A DNA stretch of 64,000 bases from Apoda limacodes. Taxonomy: Eukaryota > Arthropoda > Insecta > Lepidoptera > Limacodidae. A program made the position numbers and the translations under genes. The notes under the pieces are model-generated. The model saw nothing but the letters and a program-made list of their open reading frames with translations. It was not told the origin of the DNA and made no database searches. Position 1 is the stretch's first letter, and each line of letters starts with the position of its first letter. Positions 21,791 through 33,600 of the stretch are shown in pieces. The stretch spans positions 11,798,001 through 11,862,000 of the forward strand of contig OX291555.1 of the NCBI GenBank assembly GCA_946406115.1, in the 5' to 3' direction.

Positions 21791-22921
21791 TCGAACATGG
21801 GACCTTTTATCTCTTGAATAATGTGCAGAGTTATAAATGTATATATGAATGGGCCAGTCATTGCTGGTCATGAAAATGTACAAAAAAAATTAATCTTCTG
21901 TTTTTTGTGCTTTCTTTCGTAGTGTCAATAGTCTAAAGTGTCTTTCTTTCGGAGAAACTAATCTGTCTGTGGCAAGCCCAACCAAGACAAACCTGGCAAC
22001 ACAAATCAATTCTACTAGGAGTGCGTTCGTTTTGGAATAAAAAGTTACCACTTTTACTTTTTACATTTTTTAAAACGCCACTTGCTACCGACACCGATCG
22101 CTCGTTAAGCTTTTAAAGGTCACTACCATTTTTTGTTTGCAAAACGAACGGTTGACATACACACATTACAAAAGCAAACACACTACCCTAAACAATGACA
22201 CGTATAGGAAATTTGGCAGATTAACATCTCACCTTCAGACATGGGTCTAAGGTTTATTTTTCTGTTGCAAAAGTTACAGAAATAACAAATATATCGTAAA
22301 CAAATGCTTGACAGTTTGTTACAGATGATTTATATACACAGGTAAAATTCAAAAACTCTCGGAGGATACTAGATTTTCACGAAAAAAACTAAATTGATTT
22401 CATATAAAATCCGCCATTACACACCGACGTTTAAAAATACAAAACTTTTTTTCACGAAAATACTTTCTAGTCTAAAGAAAAAAATAAACACAGGATTCAA
22501 TCGGTTTCACTTTTCTCTAATTTTAATCGATAGAAAAGCATATTTATATACTCGAATAAAATCAAAAAACTGGTAGCGAATCCAAACCTTGCCAAGTTAG
22601 GTACAACAAATTGTACCTTTGACACTCAGATCAATAAACCGGTGTTAGCTCTGCCACCCCTATTCCTGCCAAACAATTCTAAATAAGTAAAAATTCTTTT
22701 ACTTGTGGCGACTTACATGCATGCAGTTAAGATGAAAGAGGTTTGACTTTGCATGCATGAAATGTCACAGGGAAAAAAATTATATATATGTCATCCTTGA
22801 TTTGTAATATTTTCTTGTTGTAAAAATACAATTCATTATAAAATACAAATAAACTATAACTTGTAAATTACATGTAAATTAAATGTAAAAAATAATATAT
22901 TTATTGAATTAAGAAGCCCGG

Positions 22922-23385
22922 ACCGGTGCAGCGCTTCGTACCATTAGAAGCCGACATTATTCCTGATGAACATAGACTACTTTTTACCGCGGGAAAATGC
23001 TTCATTAATACGGGAAAACGGGTAATAGGACAACGGGTAGTAAGAATTATCCTTACGTACATTCCTAATTACTTAATTACGTAATTACTTCCTTTTTCAC
23101 ATAACTTCTAAACGGCTGATCCGATTGGGTTAAAATTTTATCAGGGTATTTCGATAGTTTTCTGGATGATTTAACAATACAATTGGACTCGGTTGGTGGC
23201 GCTGCTGTTGGTATGTCAACTATTAAACGGCTTGACCGATTGGGTTGAAATTTTGCATGTGTATTTCCATGGTTTCACAGACACGAATGTATTATGCCAT
23301 TGAAGAGGAAAGATTTGACTGTTTGTTTTTTTTTCTATAATTGAGGAGTTGCCGTAAGAACCTACGCCGATAACGAAATACCAAA
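22922..23385 (-). repeat. SINE/Helitron-like repeat, copy 2, inside Merlin element
   Basis: It is the reverse complement of 10005-10462 with moderate divergence. It starts near GCCCGGACCGGTGCAGCGC and ends near CTACGCCGATAACGAAAT. It adds a third layer to the nest. Confidence 0.75.
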
Positions 23386-23419
23386 TAAGAAGAAATTGGT
23401 TCCGGCGATTGGTTTTTAG

Positions 23420-24010
23420 TTAGACACCATGTTATAAATTTAGAACACAAGTGTCCAAAATGTAAACAAACATGTAATTACAATTTCACTAATAAACATT
23501 TTCAATATAATAAAAGCAATAAAGAACTAGCAATAAAACGAAAAATTAAATATCAAGGTTGTAATTATGAGATTTCGATGTTTGAAGGTACTTTTTTTAA
23601 CAATGTCCACCTACCACATTGGAAAATCGTTCATTTTGTTTATTTATATCTGAGTTATCCACGAAGCCGAAATTTTCATATTATAAATGAATTAAATATA
23701 TCTTCCAAATCCTTCAATGATTGGGCAAGTTTTGTAAGAGAAGTATGTATTGATTGGAGTATTCATCATTCGCAAAAATAGGAGGCGAAAGAGTAGTCTA
23801 AGAAATCGACGAGGCTATGTTCGGACGACTAAAATACAATCGAGGACGTATTTTACAGGGCCAATGGATTTTCGGCGGGGTTGAGAGGTGTGACAAAACA
23901 GAGCAATTTTTTGTGCCAGTGGACAAAAGACACCTTAATTAAATTAATTAAAGAATATATTAAGCCGGGTACTACAATCTACAGCGATTGCTGGAAATCA
24001 TACGACACTT
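23420..24010 (+). pseudogene. Merlin-like transposase, frameshifted
   Basis: A zinc-binding start (EHKCPKCKQTCNYNF) is followed by GCNYEISMFEGTFFNNVHLP and then REVCIDWSIHHSQK. A frameshift in an A-run near 23775 and a TAA codon follow. The catalytic part then reads EIDEAMFGRLKYNRGR, GQWIFGGVERC, QFFVPVDKRH and PGTTIYSDCWKSY. These match the DDE domain of IS1595-type transposases: Asp in EIDE, Asp in SDCWKSY. The two lesions make it inactive. Confidence 0.85.
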
Positions 24011-24480
24011 AATATGTAAAATTTTACTTAGATTTTTTTTTATCGATTATTACTTTACAGAGTAAGTACTCGATTGTTGAATACTGGCAACATGTTATTT
24101 TTTGTTATTTTTTTTCTCTCATGTGTTTTGTTTTTGTAGATATTTATTGTTGTGTAATGGCTGATTTTGTATGAAATGAATTTATTTATTTTCCGAACAA
24201 ACTAGTGTCCTCCGAGAGTTTTTGAATTTCATATTTGTATATAAATGTGGTGTTTATTACGTAAAAATCTGACGTTCTTGAAAAGTAAAGAATTACCCAG
24301 ATGATACATAATTTTAATACCAACGCTAAACGAATGGACGACTGGTGTCAAAATAAACGAAAATGATTCTTTATCCTCGAACGAACGCGCCCTAGCAAGC
24401 AACGTTTTTGGAGTTTGGAAAGGAGTGTAAGCCTTTGGTATGATCATTATTATCTATGGTGTTATTAGTCTGTGAGCAAC

Positions 24481-24551
24481 ATGGCGGATGTGTGAGCTAG
24501 TTTTCAGTTTCGTGTTTTTAATTGATAAAATAAAATGTATTGTATCTAAAA
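24481..24551 (+). promoter_or_regulatory. Probable 5' leader with two tiny upstream ORFs
   Basis: Just before the start codon, ATGGCGGATGTGTGA (24481) and ATGTATTGTATCTAA (24535) would each encode four residues if transcribed. A TTTTCAGTTT word near 24501 could be an arthropod initiator, but the transcription start is unknown. Confidence 0.35.
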
Positions 24552-24615
24552 ATGATAGCTAACAGCAAGTTTGTGTTATCATGTTTATTTTTAATCATTT
24601 TATATTTAAGTAAAT
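24552..24615 (+). CDS. Ig/LDLa gene exon 1 (signal peptide)
   Basis: ATG in an AAAAATGA context. It encodes MIANSKFVLSCLFLIILYLS then K, with a clear hydrophobic core, and ends in phase 1 at GTAAGT. The next exon completes a Cys codon, giving SKCNTDLL. Confidence 0.88.
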
Positions 24616-27600
24616 GTAAGTTTATGTCCATTTTTTATGTATATGGTAGAATAACTAGCTTATTCTTACGAACATAATTTTGATTTAGACCTTAAAAATT
24701 GTAGTTTTAATTGACAGAGTGTTGTTGACAGAAATTTTGTTCAAGGATTTGATTTTTAATTATTTAGCAACATTTTGTCAACCTTTGTATGTTTACACTT
24801 TTGCTACTGTTTAGTTACCCATAACGGGAGACAAGTACAAAACATAGAATCAGGCAGGACTTTCTCTTTTGTACCACTATCCTTTTGCATGTTATTTAAA
24901 CGTGTTCAATAAAATTAATTCTGATTCTAATTTGATACAAGAAAATGTGAAAACCTTTAAATTTTGGGTCTTGTCTGGTGACTAAAAAGTAGCACAAAAA
25001 ATTTTTTTTTTAGTGCTTACTACAAAAACATACGTACGTCCTAATCCGGCTAAATTGCATTTTGTGGCTGGTCTACATAAGGAGAAGGAGGTGTTGGGGA
25101 GTAGGTCCACAATTTTACCCCCAATCCAATCCCTCATTTGGAAGTTAATTATAAGATTATAATCGTCTAGTCTATTAACATGATAATGAAAAAGCAATGT
25201 AATTTTCAGGCAATACAGACCTCCTGGTACCGTCATATTCTTTATCTCTATATAGTCCCGGTGAACTGGAGTACACAGATGTTCTGGTAAAACGGGAGCA
25301 TGAAACCCTTACTCTGGTCTGTGAATTGCGCAGTGACAGTGGTGAACTTATTACAACTCCAAAAGTTTATGTTTGGAACTATGTTGCAGTCAATGCTACA
25401 GCAGGGGAGGCTCAGATGTAAGTTAATGATTTTATATTTTGTTATAATAAGGATGTTTGAATTGTTCAAAGTGGAAGTTCTAGCTGGTAGCTCGTAGCAT
25501 TAAATAAAAATTACCCCCTAGGATACTTAACTGCTTTGTTTTGATAATTTTGTAAAATATGATAATAGCACAGTCTTAGAATAAGTTTATTTGATAGGAC
25601 CTTAAGAAAAAATCCATTTACTTCAAAAATCATATACTTTTAAAAAATTATACCTGATTTCTTTGGTAAAGAGTTTGGCATTATATATGTGTTGCTGTAA
25701 CTCTTTTGGTTTTATAGAAATATCTTTGTTCATAGATTCACTAATTTTTTTGATAAAACTATGGTATATATAAATAACAATGTTATGCTAATAAAAATAG
25801 TTTTCAGCTATTTCCCTTTATGCTTGTTGTTTTTGGTTTTGGAAATTCAACTGCATGACATTGTTATCAAAAACAAAGCATGATCAAAACATTGTTATCA
25901 AACACAAAGTATTCAAGACCTGTACATGTAGCTTAGACAGTCAATTTTTATTAATCCAATTAGGTATTTACAAACACTATGGAATCATCAAAGGCATGAA
26001 ATACTATTTATTGAATTTTTTGTCTGATTTTGTTGTTATGAATATGGTGACCCCATTGAGGCTTGGAGTCCAGCGTTATGCCAAGAAAAACTGTTAAATC
26101 AACAAGTTCTAATTGCTTGCCATTAATATTAATACATGTATGGATCTGACTATCATTTGGTAATATACTACCTTTGACATCTATTGTCTGTACTTTGCCA
26201 CTCATGTAGGAGTTGTAAAGGTCGAGAGCTTTGCCTCTAATACCATGTTTTAATAATGCCACTTCTGCATTGGTTGTGGAACGGCCTCTCATAAAGCCAA
26301 ACTGCTAAATACTAAGTAAGTCATTAATACAGAAATGGCCTAAAATTTGACTAAGTATGATTTTTAATTATTTTCCATGTAGTTTTTATTTTATTACCTT
26401 TTGAGGTGAATTGATTTTTGAAACAATATTCCCTAAATATTTGGCTATTATTATACACTGTTAAATTTTAATTGTTTTAATGCCTTTAATGGGTAGTTCA
26501 CTTCACAAAGTACTATTCATCAACAACTTAATCTGGGTTATATCTCTTAAAATAAAAAAGATAGGAAGTGATACTGTAATATCCAAAAAATGAGTGGAAA
26601 CAGTAGTAGCGCCACAAGTTAGTTACCTACGTATGCCTACGTCGTACAGGTCATTGACTCGCTCAGTTGGTGTCAATTTGGTTTTTTGAAGACATTCAAT
26701 GATTGCACATTTTCCTTCATACTTTTACAGGCTTAGTTAGCTTATCCAGACCTAATTGCACCATATCAAGGTACTCCATGTTAGAGTACACGTAGTTTCG
26801 AGACGCCATACTTTCGCGCAACCTGGATCGTTAATAGCGATGCACGCACCGCACCGGTGACGTCTTAGAGAAAACAGATTTTTTTTTATATGTTTTGACC
26901 AAAACCCGCGTTGCGCGGGGGGCACACGCCTTGCGAATTACCAATCAAATAATATGTATGTAAGACCACAGGGGCGGTAATTAATTAGTCTAGCATTGGT
27001 AAAATGAGTCATTTGTCATAATAGAGTCGGTCTCTTTGAATATTGACCTACCTACTAATGGTTTTGCGTCATTTTGTCACTCAAGCAAGAATTGATATGA
27101 GTTTAAAAAAAAAATGTTATTTTATTTTTTATTTTTATCTTCGATAGTGTTTCATGCACCTGATCATCTGTCCACGGCATGAAAACGATTAAAATTTAGT
27201 GGTATATTACAGTATTGTATATATTATTTGGGTTGCCATTAAAAATTAAAATTTTATGAACAGTCACCAAGATGTAAGATGATATACTTACCGGGCAAGG
27301 AGTGCTCTAAGTGCTTTGGTTTTGTTCAGATTTAAATTCAACTTATATTAAATTATGCATTTTGATTAACAAATTTTAATATTTTTGCAGAAAGTCATGA
27401 CTGACGCAGGTGTTGCCCTTATACAGCATATATTTGCTGCTTGGAAACAGTCACAAAATGCTATTGGTATCTTCTGTGATCTATCAACGGCATTCGACTG
27501 CGTGCAACATGAAACTCTGATATGGAAACTGAGTCATTATGGTATTGCAGATTTGGCTCTTGAGCTTATCCGCTCATATTTGAGTAGTAGAATGCAGAAG

Positions 27601-30600
27601 GTTCAAATCAATGAAGTAAAAAACCAATGGCTCAGAAGTAAAATTAGGAGTTCCTCAAGGTTCTATTTTAGGTCCTTTTCTATTTTTAATTTACATAAAT
27701 GACTTGCCTTTCTTTGTGGAGAAGCTGTGCAAGATTGTACTATTTGCTGATGACACAGCTCTTTTATTTAAAGTTGACAGAAATAAAACTAATTTTGACG
27801 ACGTAAGTAGTGCGCTTTCTCAGGTTCTTCAGTGGTTTACGGCAAATAATTTACTTCTTAATGCGAAAAAGACTAAGTGTTTAAAATTTATGATGCCAAA
27901 TGTCAGAAACATAAGTACAAAATTATCCCTAAACGGAGAAGAAATAGAACTATTAGACTCAAAAGTGTTTCAAGGTATTACATTAGACAATAGGCTGCAG
28001 TGGAACCCTCACATTTCAGTTCTTGCAGGGAAACTCAGTTCAGCTGCCTATGCAGTTAGGAAAGTAAGGCAGCTTACAGATGTTGACACTGCTTGCTTGG
28101 TCTACTTTAGCTATTTCCATTCCATCATGTCTCATGGCATTTTGCTTTGGGGTAAGGCAGCTGATATTGATACAGTCTTTATTTTGCAAAAGAGAGCAGT
28201 ACAGTCAATTTATAAATTAGGACCTCGAATTTCTCTTAGGGAACTATTTAGGGAAATTGATATTTTAACTGTTCCTTGCTAATATATCTTCGCTTGTATA
28301 ATGTATGTACGCCTAAATTTCGCCAAAATGCCGTCTTCAGAAGGTACATAGCTCTTTCGCAATACAAAGTATATTTTTCTTCAATAAAATTCCAGAACTT
28401 GTGGTTCATTTACCCTCAAATAAATTTGAAATATATTTCAAAGATAGTTTAATGAAAAAAAGCTATTACAAAGTTGATGAATACATAAATGATAAAAATG
28501 CTTGAAAAAATTAGAACTTAATTGATTTGTATTGAGGCATTTGAAATTTTTTTTTTTAATTAAAACATTTTATATTATGTTATTACCTAGTGTTAGGCTA
28601 TATTGTATTTTTATGTGATGTATAAAAGATTAACTGCTGAGTTTATTGCCGGTTCTTCTCGGTAGTAAAGCATTACGAACCTTCCAATCTTCTCCTCTTA
28701 TATTTTGTTCCTTTAGTACACACATTGTAACTAGTACAATCAAAGTTTTATTGGAGTTGCTTGAGTGTGTCATGATCTCTCAAAGTATCTCTGCGGTGGT
28801 GGCGTGTGTGTCGGGTCGGTACGTTCTCTTAAACATAGTTGAGCGAAGCAATGGCTGATTCATGTGTCATACTCGTGAACGGGTGCGGCCTGTGGAGGCT
28901 GGTCTGCTCTTGCAAACTTCTTTGTATTCTTAGTATTTAGTCTTACTTTTTTGTTTTGTTTATGAATACTGTAAGACATTGATTTTATTTCTTAGTGATG
29001 AATACATAAACTGTCTTTTTTTTATATAAGATACTTTTTTATGTTGTGCTTGTGCTTTATATTTCATGTTTTTCATGTTTGTAATGGAAAGTGTCCTTTT
29101 ATGATAGGGAGGGCATTTTCCAATATTTTAATTGGACGCTGAAAGAGAAAGGGAGAAAAGAAATGCCCTTGCTGAGTTTCTTGCCGGTTCTTCTCAGTAC
29201 AAGGTCTCCCGCCCTATAGACTTACGAACCGATGGGTTAGTGACATTCATATGTGCTCAATTATTGTAGCCTAAACTGAATAAATTATATAGAATTTGAA
29301 TTTGACTCAATTTGACCATTCTGTTGTGACCAAAATTTTTCTTATTAAAATCTTTAATTATTCAATCTCTATTACATACAAATTTTCAGGCCGTCATACA
29401 CAACGGAGCCGGTCGGGTCGACAGCGAGCAGCAAGCTGGTGAAGCAGGATCTACAGCTAAGCGACAGTGGACACTACATGTGCTCCTCTCCACCATTCAG
29501 TGTCACCAAGTTTATTCTTGTGCAAACTAAAGGTATCAAATTAATGTAATAAGTTTTCCCTACATATACAAGAGAAATAACTGCGTTTCCACACATGATC
29601 AAATCAGGAATGACGAGATCCATAGATCTAAAGTTAGTGACATAGCTTACCAAATAGCAAATCTAAAGTGACAGTTGGCAGAGCACATAGATCAAAGAAG
29701 CAATGTACAGTATGGAAAAAGGGTTTTACTGTGTTTCCACAACTCCACAACTTCCCTTACTATTTCCATAAACATAAGGATCCTTGGTGTTAAAATATAA
29801 TTTTTTTTTCTGATTTTTATTAATAACATTGACAATTGTATTTGTATTTTTTTTGTGATAATATGTACTAATTATATTGCATCAGGAGAAGGAACACATA
29901 TGTAAATTTAATCAAAAGTATTTACGTTGGTAGTTTTTATTTGGTATTTTTTTTATAGTTTTAGAATTCTAGGTTAAGTATCCTTTGGATAACGAGAATA
30001 ATAATAAAAAAATTAAAAGCTAATGACTCGCAAAATATGTACCTAAGGAGAATATTTGAATGCATTTACTCCTAGAAAAAATATTTTTCATCTGTCAGTT
30101 CCATAAGAGAGAGTACCCTTTAATTATTTTTCCAATTTAATCACCAAAGTATGTGTGTGTATGTATAAATTCACATTCATATCACAATGTGGGATCAGCC
30201 TCGTTTTACAAACCACTTTAGTCCTGCGCGACAGGTGGTGAGCCCGTCGTCGAGACACTGACCTTGACACAACAGTGTTTCTGGACTAAGTTGGTTTCAT
30301 GTATGTCCCCCCCATACTGGCCAGTACGGTGTGACGTCATATTTCGGAACAGTACAGCAGTTTGACGTTAGATAATGACGTCACACCATACTGGCCAGTA
30401 TGCGGGTTCAAATTTAGGAACACAGGCTATATATACTAGTTTCAGCTTTATAGTAAAAAGCAGCAAAATTTGACCAAGGAACATAATAATATGTTGAGTC
30501 ATCTCAATGAAATAAACAAAGTATGCGATAACGACACGACACCTAAACAAAACAACGAGATTTCTTTTATGGTTACGTTCAAAATTCACACCTTGAAGAA

Positions 30601-33600
30601 TCATTACATCTTAGGAATGCATTTATAGATGACAAAATTAGTGCGATAGTGTAGATAGTGCAATTTTGACTAATTTTGTAATAAATGGATGCAAAGCGGG
30701 AATTTGAAAAATATGTTTCGCACATAGAACTTTGATGTTAAAAGTCCATGTTTTGCCTCTTAACATTGATGATCATTGACCACCCCTATTTGATATAACA
30801 AATAGTTTTAAAAATATCGCAAAGTGAATTTGCTCTCCTGCAGCCAGTGCTACCCATGTTAACCCACGGCCTTAGGTCGGCGTCGCAGGAATCGGAGGTG
30901 AAGGAAGATCTTGGTAGTCTTCTTGTAAAGTTAAAGTGGTTGTGTTACAGGTCCGGAGCAATGCGCAAAGGGTGCCTTCTGGTGTGAGCGGTATTGTGTG
31001 CTCGCTGCATACGTGTGCGACGGGTACCGGGACTGTCCGAACGGCGAGGACGAAGACCTCCGCTTCTGCGACGAACAGCCCTGCGCTCGTGAGTTTACCT
31101 ACTGTAAAGTCGAGTAACCTTGTGGTTCGTTAATGTTGTTCTCCTCCTTTAGCTATTTAATAATTGGAAATCGTTTTTCAGATATCCATATTTATATATA
31201 CAACTTCTAGGGTCTTATGCAGTCTAAGAACTAAAACATTAAAAGCTAATGAGCAATTCTTGTATATATATACAAATCTGAATCTCGGAAATGGCTCCAA
31301 CGATTTTCATGAAATTCAGTGTGCGGGGGGTTTTGTGGGTTTCATTTTAAAGAAACGTCGTTTTATCAGTGTTTTCAGGCAACTATAAACTGAAACATAT
31401 GACTCATCCCGACATCTATATTGGCGAGTAGTAATACTATTATTTTTACCGACACAGCAACACTATAGTCACTTGACAATAGATGGCGTTGTAACAAAAA
31501 ACCCAGTGAAGCTTCGTTCTACATTGACGAAATTGTAAATATACATACATAGTAATCATATTTTGTCGTTTATGATTCCTTAAAGTTTCTAGTCTTAGAA
31601 ACATATCATAAATGCCATATTTATTGCTACATTATTAATTGTTAAAAAATAATTTCATAGCAAAGATGCAGTCAAAAGATTAACCTTAAGCCAGAACTCG
31701 CTTCAACAAACCTTACAGTCCGTGTAAGTGGTCTACCAAATGAGCTATTGAGGTACAAGTCTGGCCGATGAAAATCCTGACATCTTTACTCTGGCAATAC
31801 GTTAGTTACGACCATCACAAATACAACGACTAGGGACTTATGCAGTCCTGGTACATAGATCTTACAAACACAGAAACATTCATAGAATTAAGAAATAAAT
31901 GATATAATAATATATACAAACATGGAATTAATCTCTCTTAGTTTATGACTCTTTGAAGTATTTTGGAATGTAAGATACGCAATTTTCTGCTATTTCTTAT
32001 TTTGTGAATGTTGTCGTTATTGTAGGCAAGTTGAATTGCTCCTCTGGTCGCTGCATGTCAGAGGCGGCGTGCTGTCGGCCCGGCGTGCCCGCATCGCTAT
32101 GTCAGCAACCCTCCTGCTGCGTCGAAAACCGCTCCAACCTCAGACCCAACAGTGAGTACCTAAGCGCTTTACAATATATACAACCAACAAACTGAAGTTG
32201 AGCTACGCTGGGTGAGGTCAGGCATTGGATGGGCAACCGTTTGTAGTGCACTTTTTTTAGCACATGTTTTAAAAAAAACCGTAGTATAAAAACAAATAGT
32301 AAAAGATTTTTATACAGGCGTATCAACTTCGCAATACATTAACACGCCCCGGTATCCGTACGCACATTTGTACTTGTAGAAACACAAAATACACCGCAGC
32401 GTGAGTGCTAGAGAAAATTTATCTCTTATTTCTATGTATGAACTATAGCTTTAAAAATGTTTTTTTTATAAATTTCATAACAAAAACCGGTAGAAATATG
32501 TACTGGATTTTCCAATCACAACTAAGCTAAGAGGGATCCGGATGCACGACCACATAAAACCCCGAATTAAGTTGGCATAAGGTGATTTTTTGTATAAAAC
32601 AATAGATATGGACCTGTGGTCAAAACTTAGCTATGGCAGCTAATGTACAACTATACTTTGAATACTATAGCTTGAGTTTTGCGACAGCTGTCAAAGTAAC
32701 AGGCTTTGTGCTGGAACGATGTTGATAATCGATCAATAATACCGATTATTGTTGCTATTATTATATATGTTAAAATATATTTTTGATTGAAAAATAAAAT
32801 AACCACTTCTTCCCCTATCCCTATTTCCCTGATTCTCGTTTCCGCTATTAATTTCCCGGCGGCTGTGGGCACCAAAACTGACGAAAGAAACAACACAATG
32901 GGACAAATACAAACAAACAAGGCAACGTGCATGTTTATATACCTATACATATATATAGCTAATAAAGCTTAAATCCAATATTTAAATTTATAAAGTAACT
33001 ATTTTTTCGATTGATTTTATCTGTAAAATCGATAACTGATACTTTATTGTTAAGACAATCCAAGTAACATCTCTTTTTTTTCGTCCAAACCGTCTGAAAA
33101 TACGAAACTTATAATAGACGTGATTCCAGTGACAGGTGTCGCAGAGCTCATCCTATATTTTAAGAACTAAGCTATACAGGAAAAACTTTTAATACAACAT
33201 AAAAAAAATGACTGGTTATAAACTATTTTAAGAACGTTTTCAAAAATTAGTAGAATATAACTGAATTTCAGTTCTGGTACTGGCTGAAAGTGGCCATTTT
33301 CAGCTGAAACTCGAATTAAATCTCACAATTATATTCTACAAAAAATACAAAATATTCTAAAAATAGATGATCAAGACTAGATTTTTAATTTTTTATTATA
33401 CGCTTTGTGCTACAAAGAAACAAAACTATCTAGTGGCAGCGCTCGTGAGCTGTATATGGGGCCTTAATACTGTGGCGACTATTAGTTGCAGCAAAAAGTC
33501 AAAAAATGTGACTTAACCCTTAACCGGAATCGCTATTTGGTCAACGTTACTGGAATCGCGGGTCCAAATAGACCCGCTAATTAAAATAATGTTTTTTTTT

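Larger units (their letters stand above)
22345..24229 (+). mobile_element. Merlin-like (IS1595/ISXO2-type) DNA transposon relic
   Basis: Terminal inverted repeats of about 28 bp with one mismatch lie at 22345-22372 (TTCAAAAACTCTCGGAGGAT...) and 24202-24229. A decayed transposase of the Merlin/ISXO2 type lies inside. A SINE-like repeat (22922-23385) interrupts the left half. A clear target duplication could not be read next to the repeats. Confidence 0.75.
22019..24398. mobile_element. MITE-like element, copy 3, split by a nested Merlin transposon
   Basis: The left end is GAGTGCGTTCGTTTTGGAAT. The right end, read in reverse, is AGGGCGCGTTCGTTCGAGGA followed by TAAAGAATCATTTTCG. The 22019-22344 and 24230-24398 parts together (about 495 bp) align with copy 1 at 20200-20510. 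The middle 1.9 kb is a separate element. The right end is about 150 bp upstream of the Ig/LDLa start codon. Confidence 0.55.

Noticed and set aside
32651..32950. 99-codon minus-strand frame with a hydrophobic start
   Set aside because: It could look like a signal peptide, but there is no family match and it lies in a repeat-rich intron.
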